From assembly GCA_037367355.1 (NCBI GenBank), contig CM074699.1, positions 868,001 to 932,000 of the forward strand: a stretch of DNA of 64,000 bases. The letters run 5' to 3'. Within the stretch, counting starts at the first letter, position 1. Each line of letters begins with the position of its first letter. The translations under genes were made by a program, and so were the position numbers. Origin of the DNA: Neoscytalidium dimidiatum. Taxonomy: Eukaryota; Ascomycota; Dothideomycetes; Botryosphaeriales; Botryosphaeriaceae. Below, piece by piece: positions 21,716 to 34,800 of the stretch. The notes below the pieces were generated by a model. That model saw only the letters and a program-made list of their open reading frames with translations, had not been told where the DNA came from and did not search any database.

Positions 21716-24700
21716 AGAAGCAATGGCAACAGGCGTCAATGGTCCAGCCAGCTGTTGCGAGCTTGCCTTTTCGCGCATGACGAACACGGACAGACCAGTG
21801 GTTTGAAATGGATCGCGCCGGCGTTCGTGGTGATAGCGTAACGCAACAACCTACGACGCAGTGGCCTCAGGTTTATCTCGACAGGACCAATGCACAACAC
21901 TGCCCACATGGATCTGTCCTTCCTCGTGCGGATCGCGTGCAGACTCTCGGTGGCATGCGCAAGGCGCACACAAATTGCGTGGCAAGTCCCGACGATATGC
22001 GCGCTATTGGGCAGGAATAGGCGCGCGAGATCGATCGGCAGCGGCCCACGGTGTGCGCTGCGTTGCGTGTCAAAGCGGTTGGCGTCGGCCAGTTCGAGAG
22101 GTTGTGGAATGGCGCCTTACTCTGCACCGTTGCGCTGGGACGGGGCGAGCTCGCCGAGAACTGTGCAGATTTTGGCAGCATCTCCTCTTTCTTTCTGAGA
22201 CGGTTACCGGCGGGAAGGTGCTGGGACAGCCAGGATTAACGGCTGCACTTCGCAAAAAGGCATCGTCTGGCAGCTCACAGCCTGCTGATTGGTGCGGGAA
22301 ACAGGTCTTGGACATCCTAGTCACTGTATTAGATCCGGAACAAGATTGCGATCGATGTGGGGGAGCTCGACGCTGAGCCAGGGCGATAGGCGAAAGCACA
22401 CGACAGCAGAGGAAGCTCTCAGGCCATCTTCTGCTTGGCACTCGTATTTTGGGTCTTGTCACCCGTTTGAAGCTCCGTTGACAAGAGATGGTGAGTGGTA
22501 AGGATAGTGACGAAGCTCGGGTAGGTATCATCCTTCGGTCTGGGAGTCAAGGGTTGCAAGCGCCGATTTTCAACCTGGGATGTGATCGGCAGTTGCCCAT
22601 GGACAGCATCTGACGGACTGGCCTACATGTAATGCTGCCAGCAAAGCCAGGTCTTTGAAGCCATCTTGAGGTTGCTATGCATTTGGCCGATTTACCGTCA
22701 CTAGGGCAGTTTTGCGATATCTGAGCAGTGATCTGGGACGTAAAGCGCCTCTGACAGGTAATCTGCGTATATATGGGCATACACTTCCCGCTGCCCCGAA
22801 TCCGCAAAATCGCCGCGTGAGTCACTGTAACTTCTTCAACAGTGGACCATGAACGTTCCATGGCAGCAAGGGACCAAATTCATCGGTAGCTCTCCCAGAA
22901 TTAACGAAGCGAGATTTTTCAGGTTTACTTTGCCAGCTTTGCTTCCACAAGAACTCGGTAAGAGTACTTTTGGTTCTCTTCCGGCAAGGGAGGCCTTGAA
23001 ATCCCGATAATGACTCAGTAAACGTCATGTCCAAGAGCTGAGATCCATGATGATGGGCCCTTGGCTAGACCAAGAAAAAGTGTTGAAAGACGAACACAAA
23101 GGGCCCATGCTCTTCATATCCACAATTGGATGGTCGGTGAGATTTTGGGCGTGGAATCGTTGCGGTACACAACTTTGAAGTTATGTAGCCTTGAAATATT
23201 TTCGCACCAGATTAGAGATTGAAATGACCAAGGACGACGAGCGCGGGATAGACAAGGCGATAGGACTCACCGAAGACGCATGCTTCGCCTCAAAAATCAA
23301 TTTCACGGTGCTCATGTAGTTGCCAAACGTCATCTCGGACAGACGCGTAAGCGGAATAATGGTAGGAATTCGTCATTGAGCTGCATAGATTTGGCTACTT
23401 TGAAAGTTGGTGGAGTGGCTACCGTTTACGGTACTCCTGGCGGTTCACATGTGCAAATTTCCCTCACTGGAGGCGCATCTTATCATTAGCGGATAAACAA
23501 GGACTCGACAATGATACCCAGCTGCACGTCGCGCATCGGTATTGCGACCTCGAAATTCGAGCCCCATGGAGCGAGCGATTGAATTTAGGAAAGGCTCGTA
23601 AAACTCGTGTTGCACGAGGACAAGCTGTACCGGCCAACGAGCAATTTTTCGATTGGATTCACACACATAGACATCAATCACAGCCAGAGACAAGCATCAA
23701 CACAGGGAGTATCGTACCATATGTCGACTGTTGCAATTTCTGCGTGTGAGAGTAGCGGTAGCCCCGAGACAATAGCCGAGGCTCAACCAGGACAATGCTC
23801 GGGACAAACCGTGATAGGGTTACCAGGTCTGGGTATCATCCTAGTTCATAGAACGGTGATCGCGATGGTTGGCATGTATGGCCGTTGTGCATGCGGATGT
23901 AATGTCCGGAGAGACGCGTCCAAGTCGAGGAGCTGATGGAGAATGCCGACGAAACTCAGAATGTCCGAGCACTTTGAACCTATATAGGAAGGATTGAGGA
24001 CTTGGCACGATTTTGCTCCGAGAGGTGGTTTTGTTGAGACACGTGGACTGCAAGGCCTTGGCGGCTGAAAGAGTGGGACCTTGTGCCCTGCGGCGAAGGG
24101 CTCTTCCCGTGTAATGGCCATGGGCCATCATGCAGCGTGAGCAAGCGCGCCCGCGAACGGGCCGTTTGGACCCCTTGCTACAGGCTGGGCTAAAAGTTAT
24201 CGGTAAGACTCTTTCCATGTGCCATTGGAATAACCATTACTGGAGTCTCTTGATCAGGAGAAAAACCGGTGTTTCGCACGTAACGAAGGAGATTTCGGCG
24301 GCTGTTTGGTGGTTGTAGATCGCAGCCCGTTTCAGCTTGGAAATGTTGGTGTGGTGGAGGCGTTTAACTTTGCGTGGAGTCCATCGTGGTGACGAAAATA
24401 GGTCGGCCTATGAATATGCTGCCGCCGAGGAGTCCCCACTGCGGACGGAGCGGCTGTGGATGACTTCTGAATGGACGAAATAATTGGAAGATGTGACTAC
24501 CTACGTAGAATTGCAGCTTCTCCGTCCTCTCCACATTTTTGCGGCTAACGAAGAAATCTAGAGCATAGAAGCCACAGCTATGGCGAAGCCAGAAGCTTAG
24601 GGAACGGCTTTCCGCGTCGGAACCACGCTAAGCATGTATGAAAAAGTGGTGATGTGATTGGAACTTGTCGCAAGTCCCGGGTCTCTCTCCATCCGAGGTG

Positions 24701-24999
24701 GTGCAGCGCCCAAGGCCAGTCACTGGTGGCGGGGTGATGAGAGGCTTTATTTGACAGTGATTATCCGTTTCAGATCACGAGCAGCTGTGGTGTGCTGACT
24801 GCAATCGTCAATATACTAAAACGCCACTCAAGCGCCAGAGTCGGAGAATAGAGTTGTCGGCACTTTCATTCCGCCCGCTCGGAGGGTAGGATTAGCATAT
24901 GCAAATCGAAAGCCGCCGATTAGCTTGCCGGCTCCTGATCGAGAACGAGCCGGCGTGTATGGTTAAGATGCGATCCAGTAGTAAGGCACTCGGCTCCAC
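18331..24999. other. Gene-poor stretch, no intact gene recognised
   Basis: Many short ORFs on both strands, none with a recognisable domain. At 18.9-21.3 kb the texture changes: mixed GC content, hairpin-like segments (for example around 20213-20245) and a C-homopolymer at 19632-19641. Minus-strand fragments near 22830-23030 and 23265-23380 read like exon pieces (PLTRLSEMTFGNYMSTVKLI followed by a GTGAGT donor; MDMTFTESLSGFQGL) but cannot be joined. This looks like accumulated gene and element debris. Confidence 0.45.
21627..21712. repeat. 24-bp direct duplication followed by (GA)n microsatellite
   Basis: A 24-base purine-rich unit occurs twice in tandem at 21627-21674, followed by an uninterrupted GA repeat at 21676-21712. 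It yields long Ser/Leu or Arg/Glu ORFs by chance on both strands. Confidence 0.85.
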
Positions 25000-27693
25000 A
25001 CCAATTTCCTCAGCGGTGTTCACAATACAGCACGGCCAGCCAATGGCATGGCGGCCCGGCAGCCGCGCTGTGGCTAGCCTTGCTAGCCCTGAGTAGGCAC
25101 AGTTCCACGAAGAAGGCGGCAGCGAAAGATGTGCAAAAGGAAGCCGGAGGCGCGCCGGAAGGCTTGGCTCCATTCAGAGCAGCCGGCTGGAGCTCCGAGA
25201 TGGTGATGTTGAATTGGAGATGTGCAAGTCACATACGACGCTGTGGGTGACGGCTGCAGGAGGCGTCAATCTGCTCGCTTCTTGACAGTTGGCAGTGTGC
25301 CGTGTGCTGCAGAGGGTGCAGACGATAGACGGCTATTTGCCACGAGCATTTTGGAGGACAAGCCAAAGCCCCTTGCTGAAAGTATTCGTTCTGGAAGTCT
25401 GGAAGACAGTAAATTGCCCGAGCGCGATCCGACCGACGGGCACCGCGGCACAGCTCAACGGCGGTAGTCTAAAGCGTCTCAAACACCGGGCCCTTAAGGC
25501 GGGCCGCCGCTCCTAGGCATATAGCTGCTTCGATGTAACTGGCGTGGCAATCAAGGTTTGCGCGAATTCAAAGCCTGAGGCTCCACACCAAGTCATGTTA
25601 TTTTCTGCGGCACGGTAGCGCTCCGGCCTGCACTGTTAATCAGGGTCGGCCGCGCAAAAAGGGGAAAGCCGACACGAGCCAGTGTTGGTGGCTCGAGGCC
25701 ATGCCGCGCCGCCAACGATAAGGGCAAGAACCGCGATGAATTATTGTGGTCTGATGGGCCAAAGCGGGATTCGTGGATGACGTGCATGGCTGCCAGGCTG
25801 CCCTAAGATCGGGGCCACCGCGGACGAGGTCGGTTGAAGCGCTGCCAGCTCATAGGGGCGAGTACGAGTCCTTGTGTCAAACCGCCCCGTGCCTGAGCTC
25901 GCCGCCACGCTCGATGGTTCCCGTCGCAGCAGAGGGCAGAAGCAGCTGTCGGTTTGATCAGATAGCGTGGCCTGTTTCGCGTCTGACATTGACAGCAGCA
26001 CGCACGGCGCGTGTAGCAGCCCCGGAGCGGGTGGCGGCCCCCGGGAGCGACGGATCTGGAGGGCAGCGCGAGCAGGCAGAGGCCAGAGCAGCAGCGAAGA
26101 TCAATGATCTCCGCGTGTGGCGGACACGCGAAGGGGAGGCCGGAAGGAGAGCTAGAAGCGAGGCGGATCCCAGCCCACAGATCTGCGGCGTCGCGGAGCA
26201 GCAATCGGGTGGCTTGAGAAGGTTAGTTGACAGCTGGAGGGTGCCCCGCATGACTCGCACCGAACGCGGGCGCATTGACAGACATGAGCGGTTTGCTTTT
26301 TTTTTTTTTCCCATCCCCCTCCGCGCTGCAATGGGCAAGAGACAGATAGAATCAACGGTTGTTTTGCGGGCCAGGCCCTACGCTGCGCAGCGCAATCGAG
26401 GGGCTGTCGCAGGTCGGCCGCTGCGGGCATAGAGGGGTCGATGCCAGCCGCCGCGGCCTGGGACACCCTACGCGCGCCCGACGATGCTGTGACAGCTCAG
26501 CGTTCGTCTTTCGGGAGTCCCACTCGCGGCGATGACTTCAAACCTGGTGTCTGGGTCGGCCGTCTGCTGCAACCCTGCCAGTCGAAGGATTCTGACCGTC
26601 GCCAATTGACTCGCTCGCACAGTTAACCAGGCAGTTGACGGATAGCTGCACGATCGTGTAGCCTCTGTGCTCTGGCCCAGCGTCTGGGTTTCTGGGGACA
26701 CCAGGCCTCAGTCTCGCAAGGCGCGAAGCAGCCCGCATTGGTTGGCAATGTCTCAGAGCGGCCTATATGCAGCTGCAGCGCATCAGGCAACGATTCACGA
26801 ACCGCTCGCGGAGACAGTTACTGAAGAACCCGGCGAGGCACCTGTGCTACCGGGAGCCCGCGACCCTGCCCGGATACGATGTCGCTGCAGGCAGTAGGAA
26901 AACTGGTAGCATGTCCGCCGCGGCGAGCCAGTCAAGCCGCACTGTCGATTCCGCGTGCCAGGCCGCGAGCCGTGGGCAGCAGGGCAACAGGGCAGGGCCG
27001 CTGCGAGGCCCACGATATTGGCGCATGCGTATGATGCAACATGTGGTCGATGTGAGATGTGCGGCGGCGTGCGTCGACAGGCGTCACGGCGAAAAGCATC
27101 GCTGAATGCAGGCGATCTCGCAGGGCAGGCAGACGGCGGGCGGCAGAGGGCGACCGGGAGTGAGGCGACGTCGACGTCGACGCTGCGCTCAGCTGGAGCT
27201 GCGGGCGCACTGCCGGTGCCTCGGACGAGCAGCAGCGGCAGCCTCCAGCAAGCAGGTTTCCAAGCGAAGACCCACCGCTGGGAAGTCACTGCGCACAGAG
27301 GCGGACACAGGCGTATGTGATGGCTCAGCAAGCAGGAAAGCTGGAACCGTGTTTGAGGAGAGGAAGGGGGAGCTGCGAACACCGAACAGAGCGCACATGT
27401 ACCTAGACGGAGAGCCGCGCCGCTGCGGTCACCCTTGCTGCGGGTAGTGCGGGTGATGCCGCTGGATCTCTCGTCTGTCGCAATCAGCTGAGCGAATCCA
27501 TGCTGGTGGCGTCGCGGGTGCAGGCGACATCCTGGCTCTGTGACGGGCAAACCCAGCCCACAGCGACGGCGGACGCTCGTCATGCAAGTGGGCGCAAGAG
27601 GTCGCATCTTCCGCGCGCCTGGTAGCGTTTCGGAGCGGACGCGTGCAGAAACTGGCCGCTCTGCCAGGCTCGAAGGGAGGTGCCGTGATCCAC

Positions 27694-27749
27694 GATGATG
27701 ATGCTGCTGCTGCTGCTGATGCTGCTGCTGATGCTGATGCTGCTGCTGT
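27694..27749. repeat. Imperfect GAT/GCT trinucleotide repeat
   Basis: Alternating GAT and GCT triplets. It encodes Gln/His runs in the long minus-strand ORF, which partly explains why that frame stays open. Confidence 0.85.
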
Positions 27750-27866
27750 GGGCGAGAGGCGCGTCGTGCCCTGGAGTGGGACCGCGCGACGGCGGGTGTC
27801 CGCAGGCTGCACCCAGCAAAACCGGGGCGCTGCACACTGGCGCCGCAGCTGGACCAGGAAAGTCGG

Positions 27867-27894
27867 GGCAGGCAGGCAGGCAGGCAGGCAGGCA
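27867..27894. repeat. (GGCA)7 microsatellite
   Basis: Seven perfect tandem copies of GGCA within the GC-rich block. Confidence 0.9.
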
Positions 27895-28771
27895 ACGGAA
27901 GAAGTCGAGGCAGGCACAGCGGGCGCGCGGTGGTGGCAGCGGGCCAGCGGGGCGCGGAGGGATGGCGCGCAGCAGGGATGCGCGGGAGGGCGCTTGGCTG
28001 CTTCCGGCGCAATCGGAACGAAGCCAAGACGACAGCCAACCGCACTCGCCCTCGCCGCCTCTTCAACACGCGCCCTGCCGAGGGCCATGATCCCGACACC
28101 TCCCCAACGGCGCCAGCAAAGTATCCTTCCTGGCGGAAACCCGCCGCAGCGATGGTCCCGGTCCGCGGCCGGCGTGCGGTGGCCGGTGCCGCGGTGAGAG
28201 CGCAGGCTTGCACGCCTAGTCGAAGCCGCAGCGAACCTCCGACGCAGCTCCATGCCTTTCCCTCCTGCGCACATCTTCGCCGACGTCAAGCGCCTGTCAG
28301 CGGCGGCAGCGCGGCGGCGACCTGACTGTCATGCACGTGTGCGCAGGCGAGAGAAAATGGCACGAGCGAGAGCGGTGCAGGACGGCGCAGGACGGCGCTT
28401 TTGGGCGCGTCGGACAGGGTGTCGCGCGCCACGAGAGGGCTGAAGCAGCAGCAACGGCAGCGGCAGCAGCTCTCGAGTCGCCCGCCTATGGTCCCTCTGC
28501 CCGCCGGTGTGCCGGTGGGCGCGCCGTCGATCGCAGCGCGCGGGGCGGGCAGGGCGTCGTGCGCGAAACAGCTCGTCTCTGTGCAACTCTGCCTGGCCTC
28601 GAGCTCATGTTTACCAACGTCACCCCGCCGCGGCCTAGCAGCGCCGCGCGGCGCACCGGACTGCACGCCCACGGCACCATTCCCAAGTTCCCAGGCACCG
28701 GCGCTCAGGGGCTCAACGCTCGCCGCTCTGCTGCAAAAAATGGCCGGAGGGGCGTGCGTGCGCCAGAGCAG

Positions 28772-28815
28772 AGTCGAGCGTCGAGCGTCGAGGTACGAGG
28801 TACGAGGTACGTACG
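28772..28815. repeat. Two short adjacent tandem repeats
   Basis: Repeated GTCGAGC units run directly into repeated GAGGTAC units. Confidence 0.75.
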
Positions 28816-29210
28816 TGAGCGCGCTCTGTACCCGGACCCGGCCAGCAGCATGCAGCCTCGGCACTTTTCGCCCGTCTGCAGCGTGTTCGGCGCGGTGCGA
28901 CTGGGCCTCGCCATCCTTGCGGCGCAGACGTCAACGGGGTGGCCAGTTTCAGGGACGGCAACGCTGCAGAGCGGATCTAAGGCCTCCTCCGCAGCGGGCG
29001 CGCGCCCAGGCCGCACAGCAACGGGCCTCCAGACTGCTTTTTTTTTTTTTCTCCGCTCTCGCGGCAGGGACAGGGCTGATGCGGCAGAGCCAACCGCCCA
29101 ATTGCGGCGGGGAGAGCTGGCAGCTGCAGCGGCGGAGAGCGGCGGCGGCGGGGGACAGGGTAGCTAGGCACCGCGAGCGTGGAGCATGGAGTATGGAGCA
29201 TGCAGCGTTG

Positions 29211-29238
29211 CTGGTGCTGGTGCTGGTGCTGGTGCTGG
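29211..29238. repeat. (CTGGTG)n hexanucleotide repeat
   Basis: Between four and five tandem copies of CTGGTG in the GC-rich block. Confidence 0.8.
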
Positions 29239-29399
29239 GTGGCAGCGGGCTCGCGGGCTCCGGGGGCGCTAGAAGGTCTTCGTGCGTGTCGCGGCCTTTG
29301 GCAAACCTTAACACTAGCGCGGCGAGGGCCTGTCAGATGGGCTTAGCAGCGTCGGCAGGCTAGCCCTTAGCATATTACTTGAGCTCCCTGATCGCTGCT

Positions 29400-29442
29400 G
29401 GCCCGCGCGGGCGAGCAGCGTGGCTTCACGCTCGCGCGGGCC
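29400..29442. repeat. GC-rich inverted repeat (hairpin)
   Basis: GGCCCGCGCG at 29400-29409 pairs with CGCGCGGGCC at 29433-29442. An inner GCGTG/CACGC pair flanks a short GCTT loop, with a one-sided bulge on the left arm. It could fold stably in RNA or form a cruciform. No gene end lies next to it that would make it a terminator. Confidence 0.55.
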
Positions 29443-30269
29443 GTTGCAGTGCTCAGACTGGGCAGTTTGGAGGGCGCTGGTAGCTGCTCCTCACGCCGAG
29501 CGCCCTGATCCCAGCTTTGCGCCTACATAATCTCACCTCCTGGCCGCGCGCGCGTGCTTGCACCTTCTCCCACCGCGCCGGCCCCATGGCTACACGGGCA
29601 CATAGTTATTTCCTCGTCATATACACCCGTGGCTGAGCCAGCGTTGCGGCCCGCCCATCGTCAACTGCTTCAAAAAGTCGCCTGCTCCGGTGCCAGTGGG
29701 TTCCAGTGTCGCCCGCCCAGCCCAACACCTCGTCCACCGCAGTCCATAGACTGCAGGCCGCAGTCCGCAGTCCGCAGCCACGGCCGCCCTGACCCACCCG
29801 TTGCTTCCCAAGGTACGTTGGCAGCCCTTCCCTCTCTCTCTCCACTCTCCGCCAGCAGAAGGCCAAACAAGCGGCCCCATCACCACCATCTCCTGCACTG
29901 GCATCGCCCTGGGCATGCTGGGACCGGTGCATCGCGAGTGCCATCCATGACGCTCCACGGCATCTTCTCGGCCGCCTCGGGTGCGCCTGCCATCGCCAGT
30001 CTAATGCTCCTCACCACCACTTCGCGCTCTCTCGCTGCCCTCTGGGCCGCTGACGTGCACTCCTCTGCCCTGATCCCTGACACCCACGCCCAGTCTGCGT
30101 AAATTGTTGAGCATCCGCAGTGCTGGTGGCAGGCGAACCAAGGTTGGCGGCAGTATTATCTGGTTAAGAGGGTCTGCAAATGTCCCGCTGCCATGTCACC
30201 GCCAATCACCCGACCATCATCGAGTCACTGAGGGAACAGCGACCGCTGACATCGCCGTTCGTCGCGCGC

Positions 30270-30276
30270 ATAAATA
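30270..30276 (+). promoter_or_regulatory. TATA-like box of the TALE homeodomain gene
   Basis: ATAAATA in a GC-rich setting, about 70 bases upstream of the chosen ATG at 30346. It suggests transcription starts nearby, so the GC-rich block further upstream is not the main 5' leader. Confidence 0.4.
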
Positions 30277-30345
30277 GGCCCTCTTCCGCACGCGATGGAG
30301 TGTCTGACCCTCCAAGACGTTCCCAGGTATCATCATCGCACCGCC

Positions 30346-32162
30346 ATGGCTTTCCACGAGCGGAGTCCTTCGCGCCATCACGCGAAGCTGCATGACACCT
30401 CGGACCGCATCAAGGTAGGCAGTCTCGTCAATCTGCCCTCTGACCCTTTCTCTCAATCTTTGTCTACCCCCCACAATCCCCCTGCTCTTGCCCAGCACCG
30501 CGAACATCAAACGTCTGCATGCTCGCCATCGTCTGCCCTTTTTGGTGGTCGCCGTTACTCCCCCGAGCTGTCCCTGGCCGGTGACCACCGTGGCCAGCTC
30601 CATCCACCCACCTACCTGGTCACTGGCAGTGAGAGGCGCAGAGTTACGTTGAACAGTCACAACGGAATGTATGCGCTCGTCGAGGCTGGTGAACAACGCC
30701 AGGAGGAGGAGCGACGTCGCTCAGAGCAGCAACTTAGCCACCGGCGAGAAGAATTCGAGCAACGCCGAGCGGAGCGCTCCAAGTTTCCAATGCTTCATTA
30801 TCGCCTCCCCACACCGTCTACCCACCCCGAACTTTGGGGCATGATACCTCCAAAACCAGAAACGCTAACGTGTCATGGACCGCATTCGCAGACGACCGAG
30901 CGCCTGCCATCCTTCCAGGAGGTAAGATCCCTATCCAGATATTGGCAGCCACGGCCACTCGCTTATTCTCGCAGCTTGCCAGACTTGCAGACGAGACACA
31001 CGAGAAGAAGCACGGTACCGACACTGGTTCCTCTCCCGCAGCAATCGGCTACTGGCAGACTTCATCTACTCGCACTTCGCGTCAGAGCTCTACTGAGCGG
31101 CCTGTGTTCAATGACCCCTTCAGAGGAGTTCCTCCTTCGACGCCTCCTTTGCGGGCAAGCACTCGGCACATCCGACCTCCCTCCTCAACCGAGCACTACA
31201 CCACGCAGAGCGAAGGAAGGAGCTTGCTCCTTAGCACACGACCGTCGCCTACCTCAGAGTACCGCAGATCCAGCATTAGACCCGAGTATGAGCCTCGAGC
31301 TCCCTCGGTGCCTTCCTTATTTCCGCAGTCCAGGGCGACTTCTCATGATGCTCCACCTCCAGCATCCCGGTCCCAGTATTATCCATCAACAGCTTACTCA
31401 CAACCTCCTCAGCTTCCCCTTTCTCCACACGAGGCTCGTCGGGCAAGTGAGGTTCCGTATGCGCACCCGGGATACGGGATTGCCTATAGCCATGACCATT
31501 ACAGGCACCGACCCTCCTGGGCTCCAGACAGCCCTAACTATGCCAGACACTATTCCCGCCACGATAGCACTGTTTATGCGCCTCCAGAACAACACTGGGC
31601 ATATGGATATGCTGCACCTTATGCCTACAGCATTGACGGCGTCCATCATGATGGCATGGGCCGTAAACGTCGCGGGAATCTTCCGAAGGAAGCAACAGCC
31701 ATTCTAAAGAAATGGTTCCAGGACCACTGCGAGTCACCGTATCCTACGGACGAAGAGAAGAACAAGTTGGCGATCAGCACAGGCCTATCAAACGCTCAGA
31801 TTTCCAATTGGTTCATCAACGCACGGAGGCGGACCCCGGGGAGAGAAGCGAGAGAGATAGCACGGCAGAATCGCGCCAACCAGCAACTAATCCAAGGCCA
31901 GCAACAAGCACAAGGTCAGGAGGCCGGAGAGGAGCGACCACATAGCACACAGACAACCCGGCCGGTGCCAACGCAGCAACCCCAACAAACCGAGCAGCTG
32001 CAGCAACACCATCACCATCAGCGGTCTCAGTCGCAACTCGAGCAGCAACATTCCCGGCTGCCGGCGCAGGAGCAACAACGGTTGCCGCCTACAGAGTCCC
32101 ATTACCGGCACCGGGGTCATAGTCGGGAAGTAAGCGGAGACCAGGAAATGCACGATGTCTAA
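30346..32162 (+). CDS. TALE homeodomain transcription factor
   Basis: Exons 30346-30414, 30496-30921 and 30975-32162 (introns 81 and 53 nt, phase 0) give 560 residues. The homeodomain spans about residues 393-455 and belongs to the TALE class: it has the three-residue loop extension with SPYP (CESPYPTDEEK) and the recognition helix ISNWFINARRR. The N-terminal part has a charged, possibly coiled stretch rich in Glu, Arg and Gln (QRQEEERRRSEQQL), then long Ser/Pro/Tyr-rich disorder. The C-terminus is Gln-rich with His runs. Fungal members (Cup9/Tos8-like) repress or activate genes for development and nutrient uptake. The ATG at 30346 has a good context (GCCATGG). Intron 1 is a multiple of three without stops, so an isoform with 27 extra residues is possible. 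No gene is seen for over 10 kb upstream. Confidence 0.88.
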
Positions 32163-34800
32163 AGAAGCTCTTCATTTCGTGCCCTCGACGCGATTTCTCC
32201 TTTTCTTCTTTCGCATGTCGTATTTAATTCACTTACCGAATGTTACTTCGGGTGGTCACGGCCACTTATTCATTCTTTCTGTTAACTTTGATGGGTTCTC
32301 CGACACCTTATCACGATATTCACGGCCACAGCTCGTTTCTTTAGCTTTTTTCCTCCCCCCTTTCTTCAGTCCTTTTCAACCGATATCCACCAATACGGTC
32401 TTCTGGATACCGCCAGGTACTTGACGGCATCAAGGTTGCACCGGGTCTGCAACATGATCAAACAAGGTTGGGCAGCTGCGAGGAAGGCGCAAGCTCCCGC
32501 AGAGACATTCATTCCGCTGTGGTGCAGGTGTACCCGCGGTTCCATCTTTCATTATTCTGTCGCTTCGTTGATCAGTTTCAATCATGGAGTGGCGTTTTGA
32601 GAAAACCATACAGGATAAGGCATTTCAGAACGGCGAGGGCGGGTAAGAGGAGGGTGCTACAAACAGAAAAAGAGAAGGGTGCTGTGGATCAACGAGGACG
32701 AAGCAAATAGCCTAGAGGCTAAGCGACATTCCTAGCACCTGCATATTGCTACTCTCGTTAGCTATGCAATTTATTTTACTCGTAGCCTGCTCGATACTTG
32801 TGCTGTTCCAAGTGCAATGCTCGCACCGTCCTCAAACACTTGCGTTTTAGCTCAGCGCTTGTGGTGACGAGTTGGCTTTGGAAATGCTAACGATGACATG
32901 TGATCCGGGTTTCAAGCTTTCTTCCGTCCACTCTACTTGGCAGGGAATATGCCACCTAAACTAATTTTGTGCGGGTGACAGGGGTTTCTTTAAGATTTGG
33001 CCTTCAGGACAGATAGCACCTATTAGGCCTAATACCTTACACACGTTGAAAAGTATCTCCTACCGGGGTGTTTCCGCATATTGAAAAGGTACCCGGGCGC
33101 CGCATGAAACCGATGGACTTGGATTAGATTTGATTGCTATGCCGAAGCACCAGTCATGGTGGATTGCACTCATGGCATTTGGTTGGTGAGCCGGGTGGGC
33201 GGAAACGCAAAATACCCGGTAAGAAGCAGCCAAGTTTCTTCCCCGGCTTTAAGGGTGCAGCATTCGGGCTCAGCGGACAAGGCAACCCCCCCAAAACCCG
33301 AGATTGTGCGTTCGATGAGCTATAAACCGAGTTGGCTATGGCAAGCATCAGATCCCTGGGCAGACGAGAGCGATCTGCGCGATTACAGGGCCTAAAACGC
33401 TAGCTACCCATCGAGCGAGACCAAGCGAGTCAAAGTGGTGCAATGTTTACCTCCGACTAAGTAGCCTCCCAGCATCGCGGTTTGACCAGAGCTCGTATAT
33501 AATATATTAGGCGTGGCTGGACCGCGGGTATCTCGGTAGTTCGGTCCAGAGGATTCTGCAACGAGGAAAAGAGGTCCGAGAGGCGTTGTCAGGGTCTTGT
33601 CAAGCTGTGATGCGTCAAGGTTGTCCCCAGCGGGTGCAAAAAAAAAAAAAACCAAATCTTAAAGGAAGAAAGAATTCGACCATGGCGCTAGGATTAGGAA
33701 GCGGCGGCGACTGGCGATGGCGCGGCTTCGCTACGGATGATGGACTGCATATGCGGCGGGCGGCAAGGGAACGGGAATGTTGCTTCCGTAGGCCGGGGGG
33801 GGGTTCCGTGCACGGCGAGCTGCCTCTTTGCTCCTAGCCTTGGTTGCAGTCAGCCGAAAGGCAAAGTCACCGCTGCTCCACTTAAGGCTTGCTGCTCGCG
33901 ATTCTAGCCAGATACGTGTAGGGCTGATGGCTCGAGGATCGGCAGCCCGGCCGCGGTCTCGCTTTCGGCTGCCGGCTTCAGACCGCATGATATGTAGATC
34001 TCGCGGAGGCTAGGTGGTTGGCCCGGCGTTGCAGCAGGCAGAGCAGTGCGTGCGTACGTGTGCACGAGCTGTCTGTCAGACTGTCCCTACGAGCAGATGA
34101 AAGTGTCTCAGTCTTATTTCTGCCTGTTTGCCTGCATTGCGCACCTCGGAAACTAGTCCGATCCAGACGTTCGCCACCCTTTTGCGTGTTCGCGAACGCT
34201 CCGGGGGTGCGACAGACACCCTGCATTAACGCCATGTCGCTGGAAGGCCTCTGTAGGGCCACGGCTATCCCTGCACGTCTGCCATGGACAGCGACACAAT
34301 TTTCGAGATACCCGGCCTATTAGCCTGCTTGGCGAATGGGAAAAAAGTTAGCAAGCCATTTGCTCCACCCGCACCGTACCCGCGCCGCAAGCCTTCCTTC
34401 GGCCCCCAATCCCACCCGTGTTTCCCATCCAATTGCCCATGCGCTGTATATATCGACCGCAATCCTTCACGCCAACAAGCCCGCCCACAGCTGTCAATCA
34501 CTGGCTCTGACCGCTGTTTGGGAAACGCTGCAACACGTAGCGCCGGCAGCTAACCATGTGCCGTCTGTAGCACGACTGCGGCAGCTCCGCCGCCGTCTAT
34601 TTAGATCATGCAAGCCTTCTGCTTCCTCTGAGTGGGTTTCCGCACTCATTCGTGTACTTAAGCAGAGCAGCAGCCTTCGCCTTCTCGCGTTCCTGTGCTG
34701 GCGCATCTCGCTTCTGCTGCCATTCTCTTTCTGCAGCGAGTATCGCGCCTGAGCCCTTGCACGCACAAGCCTTCTTCGCTAAGGATAAGAAGCAATCAAG
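32163..34800. other. Intergenic, no gene seen
   Basis: Holds the 3' end of the homeodomain gene and the promoter of the tyrosinase gene. T-rich just after 32200, with an A-homopolymer near 33640. TATATAT near 34446 lies too far (about 350 bases) from the tyrosinase start to be its core box, unless the leader is long. ORFs lack motifs. Confidence 0.5.

Larger units (their letters stand above)
25000..30269. other. GC-rich gene-empty block upstream of the homeodomain gene
   Basis: About 5 kb of GC-rich DNA with long open frames on both strands (up to 472 codons at 26795-28213, minus). All are low-complexity (Arg, Ala, Pro, Gln runs), overlap each other and carry no motif, signal peptide or consistent splice sites. 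Long ORFs are expected by chance at this GC content. Microsatellites and short direct repeats are frequent. The block may hold distal regulatory DNA or a non-coding transcript of the TALE gene, but nothing in the sequence proves it. Confidence 0.5.

Noticed and set aside
22822..23390. P450-like relic on the minus strand
   Set aside because: Fragments such as DMTFTESLSGFQ loosely recall a P450 segment, but order, spacing and the heme motif are missing.
26795..28213. 472-codon minus-strand ORF and overlapping long ORFs on the other strand
   Set aside because: Low-complexity Arg/Ala/Pro/Gln content, microsatellite-driven, overlapping frames equally open, no motif. Expected by chance in GC-rich DNA.
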